Below, in pieces: positions 56,817 through 64,000 of a stretch of 64,000 nucleotides of DNA. Origin of the DNA: Streptomyces verrucosisporus (GTDB lineage Bacteria > Actinomycetota > Actinomycetes > Streptomycetales > Streptomycetaceae); contig NZ_JADEYH010000001.1 in assembly GCF_017114865.1 (NCBI RefSeq), positions 434,001-498,000 of the forward strand. Direction: 5' to 3'. The notes under the pieces were generated by a model. It saw only the letters and a list, made by a program, of their open reading frames with translations. It did not search any database and had not been told where the DNA came from. Both the position numbers and the translations under genes were made by a program. Every line of letters starts with the position of its first letter. Positions within the stretch are counted from its first letter, which is position 1.

Positions 56817-58910
56817 TCAGCGTGCGGTGGCGGCGATGGATTCCCGGGCGGCGGCGGCGACCGCCTCGCCGGTCAGGCCGAACTCGCGGTAGAGCACCTT
56901 GTAGTCGGCCGAGGCGCCGAAGTGTTCCAGGGAGACGATCCGGCCGGCGTCGCCGACGTAGCGGTGCCAGGTCAGGCCGACACCGGCCTCGACGGCCACG
57001 CGTGCCCGGACCGACGGCGGCAGCACCCGCTCGCGCCACGCCCGGTCCTGCTCCTCGAACCACTCCAGGCACGGCATCGACACCACCCGGGCGGGCACGC
57101 CCTCGGCCTGGAGCGACTCGCGCGCGGCCACGGCGAGCTGCACCTCCGAGCCGGTGGCGATGAGGATCACCTGCGGCTCGCACTCGTGCCCCTGGGAGTC
57201 CGCGGCCTCGAACATCACGTACCCGCCGCGGGCGGCGTCCTCGTTCGGCTCGTAGGTCGGCACGTTCTGGCGGGTCAGCGCGATGCCGTGCGGGGCCGGG
57301 CGGTCGCCGTGGCGGCGCATGATCTCGCGCCAGGCGATCGCGGTCTCGTTGGCGTCGGCCGGGCGGACCATGTTCAGGCCCGGGATGGCGCGCAGCGCCG
57401 CCAGGTGCTCGACCGGCTGATGGGTCGGGCCGTCCTCGCCCAGGCCGATGGAGTCGTGCGTCCACACGTAGGTGACCGGCAGCCCCATCAGGGCCGCCAG
57501 CCGCACCGCCGGGCGCATGTAGTCGGAGAACACCAGGAAGGTGCCACCGTAGATCCGGGTGTTGCCGTGCAGCGCGATGCCGTTCATGGTCGAGCCCATG
57601 GCGTGCTCGCGGATGCCGAAGTGCACCGTGCGGCCGTACGGGTCCGCCTCCGGCAGCGGGTTGTCCGCCGGGAGGAAGGAGGAGGAGGCGTCGATGGTGG
57701 TGTTGTTGGAGCCCGCGAGGTCGGCGGAGCCGCCCCACAGCTCGGGGACCACCCCGCCCAGCTCCTTGAGAACCGCGCCGGACGCCTTGCGGGTGGCCAT
57801 GTCCTTGCCGGCGGGGAAGGACGGCAGCGCCTTCTCCCAGCCCTCGGGCAGCCTCCCGGCGCTGATCCGGTCGAACTCGGCGGCGCGGTCGGGGTTGGCC
57901 CCGCGCCACTCGGCGAGCCCGTCCTCCCAGGCCCGGCGCGCCTCGCGGCCCCGGTCCACGACCTTGCGGGCGTGCCGAAGGACCTCCTCGGCCACCTCGA
58001 AGTCCTTCTCCGGGTCGAAGCCCAGTACCCGCTTGGTGGCCGCGACCTCCTCATCGCCCAGCGCGGAGCCGTGCGAGGCCTCGGTGTTCTGCGCGTTCGG
58101 CGCGGGCCAGGCGATGATCGTGCGGGCGGCGATCAGGGAGGGCCGCTCGGTCTCCTCACGCGCCGCCTTCAGCGCCGCGTACAGCGCCTGGACATCGAAG
58201 TCGCCGCTGGACGCCTGCTCGATGCGCTGGACGTGCCAGCCGTAGGCCTCGTAGCGCCCCAGGACGTCCTCGGACAGCGCGGTCGCGGTGTCGCCCTCGA
58301 TGGAGATGTGGTTGTCGTCGTACAGGGCGACGATGTTGCCCAGCTTCTGGTGGCCGGCCAGCGAGGACGCCTCGGCCGAGACCCCCTCCTCCAGGTCGCC
58401 GTCGGAGACGATCGTCCAGATGGTGTGGTCGAAGGGAGAGGCGCCCGGGGCGGCCTCCGGGTCGAACAGACCGCGCTCGTAGCGGGCGGCCATCGCCATG
58501 CCCACGGCGTTGGCGATGCCCTGGCCCAGCGGGCCGGTGGTGGTCTCCACCCCGACCGTGTGGCCGTACTCCGGGTGGCCCGGGGTCCTGCTGTCCCAGG
58601 TGCGGAAGGCCTTCAGGTCGTCCAGCTCCAGCCCGTAGCCGGACAGGTACAGCTGGATGTACAGCGTCAGGCTGGTGTGGCCGGGGGAGAGGACGAACCG
58701 GTCCCGGCCCGTCCACCGCGCGTCGGACGGGTCGTGCCGCATCAGCTTCTGGAAGAGCAGGTACGCCGCCGGAGCGAGGCTCATGGCGGTACCGGGGTGT
58801 CCGTTACCGACTTTCTGCACGGCGTCCATCGCCAGGACCCGTACGGTGTCGACAGCCCGCTGATCCAGTTCGGTCCACTCGAGATCTGTGGTGGTCGGCT
58901 TGGTGCTCAC
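56817..58910 (-). CDS. tkt: Transketolase
   Basis: 697 aa from the GTG at 58908-58910. Thiamine-diphosphate enzyme: [40 protein letters not shown], the ThDP motif [20 protein letters not shown] ... [10 protein letters not shown], and [20 protein letters not shown] with [20 protein letters not shown]. It transfers two-carbon units in the pentose phosphate pathway. First gene of the tkt-tal-zwf-opcA/pgl operon; divergent from ctaB. Confidence 0.98.
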   Translation of the reverse strand: MSTKPTTTDLEWTELDQRAVDTVRVLAMDAVQKVGNGHPGTAMSLAPAAYLLFQKLMRHDPSDARWTGRDRFVLSPGHTSLTLYIQLYLSGYGLELDDLKAFRTWDSRTPGHPEYGHTVGVETTTGPLGQGIANAVGMAMAARYERGLFDPEAAPGASPFDHTIWTIVSDGDLEEGVSAEASSLAGHQKLGNIVALYDDNHISIEGDTATALSEDVLGRYEAYGWHVQRIEQASSGDFDVQALYAALKAAREETERPSLIAARTIIAWPAPNAQNTEASHGSALGDEEVAATKRVLGFDPEKDFEVAEEVLRHARKVVDRGREARRAWEDGLAEWRGANPDRAAEFDRISAGRLPEGWEKALPSFPAGKDMATRKASGAVLKELGGVVPELWGGSADLAGSNNTTIDASSSFLPADNPLPEADPYGRTVHFGIREHAMGSTMNGIALHGNTRIYGGTFLVFSDYMRPAVRLAALMGLPVTYVWTHDSIGLGEDGPTHQPVEHLAALRAIPGLNMVRPADANETAIAWREIMRRHGDRPAPHGIALTRQNVPTYEPNEDAARGGYVMFEAADSQGHECEPQVILIATGSEVQLAVAARESLQAEGVPARVVSMPCLEWFEEQDRAWRERVLPPSVRARVAVEAGVGLTWHRYVGDAGRIVSLEHFGASADYKVLYREFGLTGEAVAAAARESIAATAR

Positions 58911-59332
58911 CCTGCGTCAGGGCTCCTCTCCACATGTCGAAGGCCGGTGTCTGTCAGGTCACACCGGGCGGTGTCGAGCGTACCCCCGCCAGGGTTCCCT
59001 CTTTCGGCCCGCTCACCCTTTGGGAAGCGGGGGGAACGAACCATTTGAAATCGGGTGCTCCATGGGCCTCACCTGGGCATCTGTGGGACGCCGGGCGCAC
59101 ATGAGCGCGACCTCGCGATGCCGCGCGAGGCCCCGCGCACCCCCCGCCCGCGCCCCGCCGGCGCACCCCCGGCGGGGCGCACCGACACGGGCGACCCCCG
59201 GGGCGAGCGGCGTATGGCCAGCGTCTACAGTGGCGTGGTAGGTGCGAGTCGTGAGGGGACCTGCGAAGGTCCGGACTCGCTTGTTCCCACGCGGCGCGAG
59301 CCGCGCATGTCGCATCGTGATCAGGGGTGTCC
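58911..59332. other. Divergent control region between tkt and ctaB
   Basis: About 420 bases without a supported gene. It holds a 12-bp hairpin with a 7-base loop (59150-59161 with 59169-59180), a TACAGT hexamer (59225-59230) that could be the ctaB -10 element, and a two-tier hairpin in the ctaB leader (59244-59280). Short frames here are chance. Confidence 0.6.
59244..59280 (+). promoter_or_regulatory. Two-tier hairpin in the ctaB leader
   Basis: Outer stem GCGAGTC (59244-59250) with GACTCGC (59274-59280); inner stem GGACCT (59257-59262) with AGGTCC (59267-59272) and a GCGA tetraloop. It is followed by TTGTTCCC. No known RNA family recognised; it could be an attenuator, a protein site or a small RNA. 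Confidence 0.5.
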
Positions 59333-60307
59333 GTGACGGCCGTCGAATCCCGTCCCGCGGGTGGGGATACCGCCCACACCCGAGGGGTTGTGGGGGAGCT
59401 CGATCAGAGCCCAGCACACCGGCCGCTCGGGGCCCGTATCAAGGGCTATGTGGCGCTGACCAAGCCGCGGATCATCGAACTGCTGCTGATCACCACCATT
59501 CCGGTGATGTTCCTCGCCGAACAGGGTGTCCCCGACCTGTGGCTGGTCCTGGCGACCTGCCTGGGCGGCTACCTGTCGGCGGGGGGCGCCAACGCGCTGA
59601 ACATGTACATCGACCGCGACATCGACGCGCTGATGCACCGCACCGAGCAGCGCCCCCTGGTCACCGGTGTGCTGACCCCGCGCGAGGCCCTGGTCTTCGG
59701 CGTCACGCTGGCCGCGGTCTCCACACTGTGGTTCGGCTGGACGGTCAACTGGCTCTCGGCGGCGCTGTCCCTGGGCGCGCTGCTGTTCTACGTCGTCGTC
59801 TACACGATGATCCTCAAGCGGCGCACCGCCCAGAACATCGTCTGGGGCGGCATCGCCGGGTGCATGCCCGTGCTCATCGGCTGGTCGTCGGTGAAGAACG
59901 AGGTGAGCTGGGCCGCCGTCGTCCTCTTCCTGGTCATCTTCTTCTGGACGCCGCCGCACTACTGGCCGCTGTCGATGAAGGTCAAGGACGACTACGCCCG
60001 CGTCGGGGTCCCGATGCTCCCGGTCGTCGCGGGCAACCGCGCGGTGGCCCGGCAGATCGTGGTCTACAGCTGGGTCATGGTGGCCGTCTCGCTGGCCCTG
60101 TGGCCGCTGGGCTACGTCGGCTGGTTCTACCCGCTGGTCGCGCTCGCCGCGGGCGGCTGGTGGCTGTGGGAGGCGCACGCCCTCCAGGCCAGGGCCAAGG
60201 CCGGGGTCACGGGCGCCAAACTCAAGGAGATGCGGCTGTTCCACTGGTCCATCACATATGTGTCGCTGCTGTTCGTGGCGGTGGCGGTGGACCCCTTCCT
60301 GCGCTGA
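59333..60307 (+). CDS. ctaB: Protoheme IX farnesyltransferase (heme O synthase)
   Basis: 324 aa from the GTG at 59333, which has AGGGG at a proper distance; a GTG six bases upstream is the alternative. UbiA-type prenyltransferase with about nine membrane helices: [20 protein letters not shown], the Asp-rich motif [18 protein letters not shown] and the second Asp-containing loop [20 protein letters not shown]. It adds the farnesyl group to heme B to make heme O for cytochrome aa3 oxidase. ctaA, the next step, lies 0.9 kb away on the other strand. Confidence 0.96.
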   Translation: MTAVESRPAGGDTAHTRGVVGELDQSPAHRPLGARIKGYVALTKPRIIELLLITTIPVMFLAEQGVPDLWLVLATCLGGYLSAGGANALNMYIDRDIDALMHRTEQRPLVTGVLTPREALVFGVTLAAVSTLWFGWTVNWLSAALSLGALLFYVVVYTMILKRRTAQNIVWGGIAGCMPVLIGWSSVKNEVSWAAVVLFLVIFFWTPPHYWPLSMKVKDDYARVGVPMLPVVAGNRAVARQIVVYSWVMVAVSLALWPLGYVGWFYPLVALAAGGWWLWEAHALQARAKAGVTGAKLKEMRLFHWSITYVSLLFVAVAVDPFLR

Positions 60308-60421
60308 TCCCGCGCCGGTTCCGTACCGCCCCGGGGCCGGTGCCGGGCCGTGTCCGGGCGTGGCGCAGGCCACCCGGAGCGGCGGTCGCCAGGCGATCTA
60401 CCCATCGGTAGCATCCTGTTC

Positions 60422-60772
60422 ATGGACAGCACACAGCAGGCGGAAGAGACCGGGCCCGACGCCAAGGCCCAGCGCTGGGTGACCAAGCTCGCCAAGGAGA
60501 TCACCGCGTTCGCCAAGGAGCACGGCGGCGGTGCCGACGCCCAGATCTCCTACCTCGGCGAGCGCGGCGTGCGCATCGTCCTCGTCGGCGAGGACGGCGG
60601 CTGGGGCGACCTGGTGGCCCCTTCGCACGAGGTCGCGCAGAAGGCCGCGCAGAAGGCGGGGGTCACCGTCCACGAGACCCTCGACGGGGACCTCGCCGCC
60701 CGGATCCGCACCGGCCCCTACGAGTGGGAGCGGATGGCGGGCATCCAGGTCGGAGGACCCAAGGACCGCTGA
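60422..60772 (+). CDS. Small conserved hypothetical protein
   Basis: 116 aa; ATG at 60422, with TAGCAT (60409-60414) seven bases upstream, so a leaderless transcript is likely. Not recognised beyond being a typical streptomycete small cytosolic protein: helical N-terminus (QRWVTKLAKEITAFAKEHGG), two strands (AQISYLGERGVRIVLVGEDG) and a helix (HEVAQKAAQKAGVTVHET). Codon bias is strong, so the gene is real. No signal peptide. Confidence 0.8.
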   Translation: MDSTQQAEETGPDAKAQRWVTKLAKEITAFAKEHGGGADAQISYLGERGVRIVLVGEDGGWGDLVAPSHEVAQKAAQKAGVTVHETLDGDLAARIRTGPYEWERMAGIQVGGPKDR

Positions 60773-60918
60773 CGCGCCCGAGGACCGCCGAGGCGGGAGC
60801 GCGGCGGGACGGCCGCGAGGGCCCGCCGGCCCACCGCGTTCCGACGCCGCCTTCCGGTGCTCGTCCGCCGCCCGGCACAGGCGCGCGAGGCCCCGGTGCG
60901 GCCGTCTTGAGTTCCAAC

Positions 60919-60970
60919 GGTCCTCGCAGCACCCGCGATCCGTGGGGGGCCGCGAGGACCGCGGGTGCTG
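60919..60970. repeat. Two interlocked inverted repeats (pseudoknot order)
   Basis: GGTCCTCGC (60919-60927) with GCGAGGACC (60952-60960), and CAGCACCCGCG (60927-60937) with CGCGGGTGCTG (60960-60970). Both are perfect and occur in A-B-A'-B' order. Confidence 0.85.
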
Positions 60971-60978
60971 AGCGTGGT

Positions 60979-61104
60979 GATCTTGCGGGGTTGCGGGAGC
61001 GTTTCCCCGCGCGGCTGGATGCCGTGGGGAACGTGACCGTGGTGGCGCGTGAGCCGGGGGCGAACCGGAACACCGCCTTCGGCTGGGCCCGGAGGGCCGG
61101 ACGG
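60979..61104 (+). pseudogene. Possible transposase HTH remnant
   Basis: One frame reads DLAGLRERFPARLDAVGNVT then VVAREPGANRNTAFGWARRA, which looks like the N-terminal helix-turn-helix of a streptomycete transposase (pattern: N-V-T-x-x-A-R-E-x-G-x-N-R-N-T-x-F-x-W-A-R). No start codon with a ribosome site and no catalytic domain follow. Recognition is by pattern only. Confidence 0.45.
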
Positions 61105-61127
61105 CGTTCACGGTGCCTGCCGCGCAG

Positions 61128-61160
61128 GCGTTCCGGGCGGGAGCCCCCCGCCCGGAACGC
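61128..61160 (-). terminator. ctaA terminator
   Basis: Perfect 14-bp inverted repeat (61128-61141 with 61147-61160), 5-base loop, 12 bases beyond the ctaA stop on the minus strand. Confidence 0.8.
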
Positions 61161-61172
61161 ACCGCCGGGGTC

Positions 61173-62192
61173 CTACAGGCCGGAGACGGCCGGAGCCGGA
61201 GCCGGCCGGTCTGCGGGCGCGGAGGCCGCGGCGCCGGTGTCCGCCACCGGCGGCAGACCGCGCTCGCGCAGCGACAGCAGCACCCGCAGGGTGGCGACCC
61301 ACACCAGGCAGGAGCCCAGCAGGTGCGCCGCGACCAGCACCTCCGGCAGCTCGGTGAAGTACTGGACGTAGCCGATGACGCCCTGCGCCAGCAGGACCAG
61401 GAAGAGGTCCCGGGTGCGGACTCGAGGACGCCGGGGCGCGTCCACGGCCCGCAGCGCCAGCCACAGCAGCACGGTCAGGGCCACCACGGCCCAGGCCAGC
61501 AGGGCGTGCACCCTGGCGGTCGTCTCCCAGTCCACGCCCATCCGCGGCACATCGCTGCTGTCGCCCGCGTGGGGGCCCGCGCCCGTCACCATGGTGCCGA
61601 CGACGATCAGCACCACGGACACGGCCGTCAGCGCCGCCGCGAGCTGCCGGATACGCGGCCCGGCCAGCGGGCGCGGCACGTCGTCGCCCTCGCGGGCGCG
61701 CAGCCAGGTGACGGCGGCGACCGTGATGAGCACGCTGGCGAGCAGGAAGTGCGCGGCGACGGTGTAGGGGTTCAGCCGCAGCAGCACCGTCACACCGCCC
61801 AGCAGGCCGTTGGCGACGACCAGCCAGAACTGCGACCAGGCCAGCCGCGACAGGCCCCGGCGGCGCGGCTCCGCCGAGCGGACCGCGACGATCGCCCAGC
61901 CGACAGCGGCGCACAGCACGTACGTCAGCAGGCGGTTGCCGAACTCGATGGCGCCGTGCAGCCCCATCTCGGGTGTGGCGATCAGGCTGTCCCCGCTGCA
62001 CTTGGGCCAGGTGTCGCACCCCAGCCCCGAGCCGGTCAGCCGCACCACCCCGCCGGTGACCACGATGAGCACGCTCAGGACGAGCGCGGTCAGGGTGGCG
62101 CGCTCCACGGTGCGCTGGGCGGGGGTCCAGCGCCTGGCGACGTACGCGACGGGGTTTCGCGCGAATTCGAGCAGATTGGGCACGGCCACCAT
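61173..62192 (-). CDS. ctaA: Heme A synthase (COX15/CtaA family)
   Basis: 339 aa from the ATG at 62190-62192; GTG at 62183 region (two and four codons downstream) are alternatives and the transcript may be leaderless. Eight membrane helices; conserved heme-ligand histidines in EMGLHGAIEFGNRLLTY, NPYTVAAHFLLASVL, TARVHALLAWAVV and LVAAHLLGSCLVW, plus the Cys pair in GLGCDTWPKCSGD. It oxidises heme O to heme A for cytochrome c oxidase. Upstream lies a palindrome GCTTGTGCAAGC (62204-62215). Confidence 0.95.
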   Translation of the reverse strand: MVAVPNLLEFARNPVAYVARRWTPAQRTVERATLTALVLSVLIVVTGGVVRLTGSGLGCDTWPKCSGDSLIATPEMGLHGAIEFGNRLLTYVLCAAVGWAIVAVRSAEPRRRGLSRLAWSQFWLVVANGLLGGVTVLLRLNPYTVAAHFLLASVLITVAAVTWLRAREGDDVPRPLAGPRIRQLAAALTAVSVVLIVVGTMVTGAGPHAGDSSDVPRMGVDWETTARVHALLAWAVVALTVLLWLALRAVDAPRRPRVRTRDLFLVLLAQGVIGYVQYFTELPEVLVAAHLLGSCLVWVATLRVLLSLRERGLPPVADTGAAASAPADRPAPAPAVSGL

Positions 62193-62294
62193 GGTAGGCG
62201 GGCGCTTGTGCAAGCTTTCACGAGGGGGCGCGGGGAGGCCGGTCGCACTCCCCGCGCTCCTTCCGCGTGCCGTCCGCACGAAAGGCAAAGGCGG

Positions 62295-63092
62295 TCATTC
62301 CCACCGGAAGAAGCGCGCCGCGGCGGCCAGGCCCGCCACCGCCCACACACCCAGGACCGCCAGGTTCGCCCAGGGCATCCCGGCCCCGTCCCGCAGCACC
62401 TCGCGCAGCCCCTCGGAGAGCGCGGAGATCGGCAGCAGTTCCAGCACCGCGCGCACCGGCTCGGGGAACTTCTCCAGCGGCACCACCACCCCGCCGCCGA
62501 CCAGCAGCAGGACGAAGACGAGGTTGGCCGCCGCCAGCGTCGCCTCGGCCCGCAGCGTCCCGGCCATCAGCAGTCCGAGACCGGAGAACGCCGCCGTCCC
62601 GGCGACCAGCAGCAGCGCCACGGCGAGCGGACTGCCGTGCGGCGACCATCCCAGCGCCAGGGCCACCGACGTCAGCAGCACCACCTGAAGCACCTCGGTG
62701 ACCAGCACCGCGCACGTCTTGGCGGTCATCAGCCCCCAGCGGGGCAGCGGGGAGGCGGCCAGCCGTTTGAGGACGCCGTAGCGCCGCTCGAAGCCGGTGG
62801 AGATCGCCTGGCCGGTGAAGGCGGTCGAGAGCACGGCCAGCGCCAGCACGCCCGGCGCCAGGAAGTCCACGCGTTCGCCTCCCCCGCCTCCCTCCCCGTC
62901 CAGGTCCACGATGTCCACGGCGCCGAACAGCACCAGCAGCAGGGTGGGGATGACGACCGTCAGCAGCAACTGCTCGCCGTGCCGCAGCAGCAGCCGCGTC
63001 TCCAGCGCGGCCTGCGCGGCGATCATCCGGGGCAGCGGGGCCGCGCCGGGGGCGGGTGCGTATGTGCCCGGCCCGGTGTTCTCCGTGTTCAC
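62295..63092 (-). CDS. ABC transporter permease (ABC-2 type)
   Basis: 265 aa from the GTG at 63090-63092, with AAGGAG upstream. Six membrane segments of the ABC-2/DrrB type; a Gly/Glu-rich extracellular loop near residues 62-76, GFERRYGVLKRLAASPLPRW after TM2 and LLVGGGVVVPLEKFPEPVRA before the last helices, both typical of this permease family. With the ATPase gene upstream it forms an exporter of unknown substrate. Located upstream of ctaA as in other actinobacteria. Confidence 0.9.
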   Translation of the reverse strand: MNTENTGPGTYAPAPGAAPLPRMIAAQAALETRLLLRHGEQLLLTVVIPTLLLVLFGAVDIVDLDGEGGGGGERVDFLAPGVLALAVLSTAFTGQAISTGFERRYGVLKRLAASPLPRWGLMTAKTCAVLVTEVLQVVLLTSVALALGWSPHGSPLAVALLLVAGTAAFSGLGLLMAGTLRAEATLAAANLVFVLLLVGGGVVVPLEKFPEPVRAVLELLPISALSEGLREVLRDGAGMPWANLAVLGVWAVAGLAAAARFFRWE

Positions 63093-63177
63093 GACCGCGG
63101 CTCCTTGCCCGTCGGCTCCGGGCCGTGTCCTCCCGGGGCGCGGCCCCCAGGCCCCCGGCCGGTGTGTGCGTACCGCC

Positions 63178-64000
63178 TCACGACCGCAGCTCCTTCCCCG
63201 TCAGCTCCAGGAAGACGTCCTCCAGCGTGTGCCGCTCCACCGCGATGCCGTCCGGCATCACCCCGTTCTGCGCGCACCAGGAGGTCACCGTGGCCAGGAG
63301 CTGCGGGTCGACGGTGCCGGTCAGGCGGTACGAGCCCGGGGCCGTCTCGGCGGCGGCGGTGTCCGGCGGCAGCGCCTTCAGCAGCGAGGCCAGGTCGAGG
63401 CCGGGACGCCCGGTGAAACTCAGGGTGTTCTCGGCGCCGCCGCGGCACAGCTCCTCGGGGCTGCCCCGCGCGATCACCCGGCCCTCGTCGATGATCGCGA
63501 CGTCGTCGGCCAGGGTCTCGGCCTCGTCCATGAAGTGGGTGCTCAGCACCACCGTCACGCCGTCCGCGCGCAGCTCCCGCACCAGGTCCCAGGCGGAGCG
63601 GCGGGCCTGCGGGTCCAGGCCGGCGGTCGGCTCGTCCAGGAAGACCAGCTCGGGCCGCCCGACGACGGCCATGGCCAGTGCCAGGCGCTGCTGCTGGCCG
63701 CCGGACAGCCGCCGGTAGGGGGTGCGGCCGCAGCCGGCCAGTCCCAGCCGTTCGATCAGGGCGGCGGGGTCCAGCGGGCGGGCGTGCAGCGCGGCCATGT
63801 GGCGCAGCATCTCCGCGGCGCGGACGGTGGGGTAGACCCCGCCGCTCTGGAGCATCACGCCGATCCGGGGCCGCAGCGCGGCGGCGTCGGTGACCGGGTC
63901 CAGGCCCAGGACGCGTACGGTGCCCGCGTCCGCGTGCCGGTAGCCTTCGCAGGTCTCGATGGTGGTGGTCTTGCCGGCCCCGTTGGGGCCGAGGACGGCG
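63178..64000 (-). CDS. ABC transporter ATP-binding protein (5' end outside window)
   Basis: Partial: the frame is open to base 64000. Walker A VLGPNGAGKTTTIETCEGY at the very edge, Q-loop GVMLQSGGVYPTVRAAEML, ABC signature YRRLSGGQQQRLALAMAVVG, Walker B ELVFLDEPTAGLDPQARRSA and H-loop VVLSTHFMDEAETLADDVAI. The C-terminal 90 residues are the DrrA/CcmA-type extension. Energises export through the permease encoded 85 bp downstream. A few dozen N-terminal residues are missing. Confidence 0.93.
   Translation of the reverse strand, partial: AVLGPNGAGKTTTIETCEGYRHADAGTVRVLGLDPVTDAAALRPRIGVMLQSGGVYPTVRAAEMLRHMAALHARPLDPAALIERLGLAGCGRTPYRRLSGGQQQRLALAMAVVGRPELVFLDEPTAGLDPQARRSAWDLVRELRADGVTVVLSTHFMDEAETLADDVAIIDEGRVIARGSPEELCRGGAENTLSFTGRPGLDLASLLKALPPDTAAAETAPGSYRLTGTVDPQLLATVTSWCAQNGVMPDGIAVERHTLEDVFLELTGKELRS

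Larger units (their letters stand above)
60773..61172. other. 400-base intergenic stretch with a transposase-like remnant and paired inverted repeats
   Basis: Contains interlocked inverted repeats (60919-60970), a transposase-like HTH remnant (60979-61104) and the ctaA terminator (61128-61160). The first 140 bases show nothing. Confidence 0.7.

Noticed and set aside
62204..62215. Palindrome GCTTGTGCAAGC upstream of ctaA as a defined operator
   Set aside because: It is short and I cannot assign it to a known regulator; mentioned only in the ctaA entry.

Overview
The window is a high-GC (about 72 percent) actinobacterial chromosome segment, almost certainly from a Streptomyces or close relative. 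The signs are third-position GC bias, many GTG starts, a WhiA sporulation regulator, a mycothiol-dependent enzyme family, promoters of the HrdB type (TTGACC-17-TATGCT), leaderless genes and a TTA codon in an accessory secreted-protein gene. Most of it is conserved core; the accessory part is roughly 15.6-25.8 kb. No tRNA, rRNA, CRISPR array, integrase or intact insertion sequence was seen.

Left part (1-15.5 kb): a hotdog thioesterase running off the edge, an FdhF/YdeP molybdopterin oxidoreductase, polA, a secreted lytic transglycosylase with a long acidic Pro/Glu/Asp tail, the helicase hrpB, a methyltransferase, rpsA with a long leader, a PAC2 protein, coaE and a small TPR protein.

Accessory part (15.6-25.8 kb): a group of exported proteins (HNH-type nuclease lipoprotein; an S1-type peptidase whose catalytic serine is threonine and whose signal peptide carries a TTA codon; an M23A-like wall endopeptidase; a small lipocalin-like lipoprotein), then AIM24, a lone PemK/MazF-like protein, a PIG-L deacetylase, an MFS transporter, an alkylguanine methyltransferase and a secreted GDPD with a possible PHO box.

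Repair and stress part (26-46 kb): uvrB, uvrA and uvrC lie within 17 kb. Between uvrB and uvrA sits a Ter module (TerD, a TerD/NTPase-like fusion, TerC), with terC preceded by a convincing yybP-ykoY manganese riboswitch. A large NAGPA/metallophosphoesterase secreted protein and a Rieske lipoprotein follow. uvrC leads into the overlapping rapZ-yvcK-whiA genes.

Central carbon part (46-60 kb): gap-pgk-tpiA-secG, an RbpA-family gene and pgi on the plus strand face the pentose phosphate operon tkt-tal-zwf-opcA/pgl on the minus strand, meeting at an 18-bp hairpin. OpcA and 6-phosphogluconolactonase are one uninterrupted reading frame here. The window closes with heme synthesis genes ctaB and ctaA around a 400-base stretch holding a transposase-like remnant, and an ABC exporter cut by the right edge.
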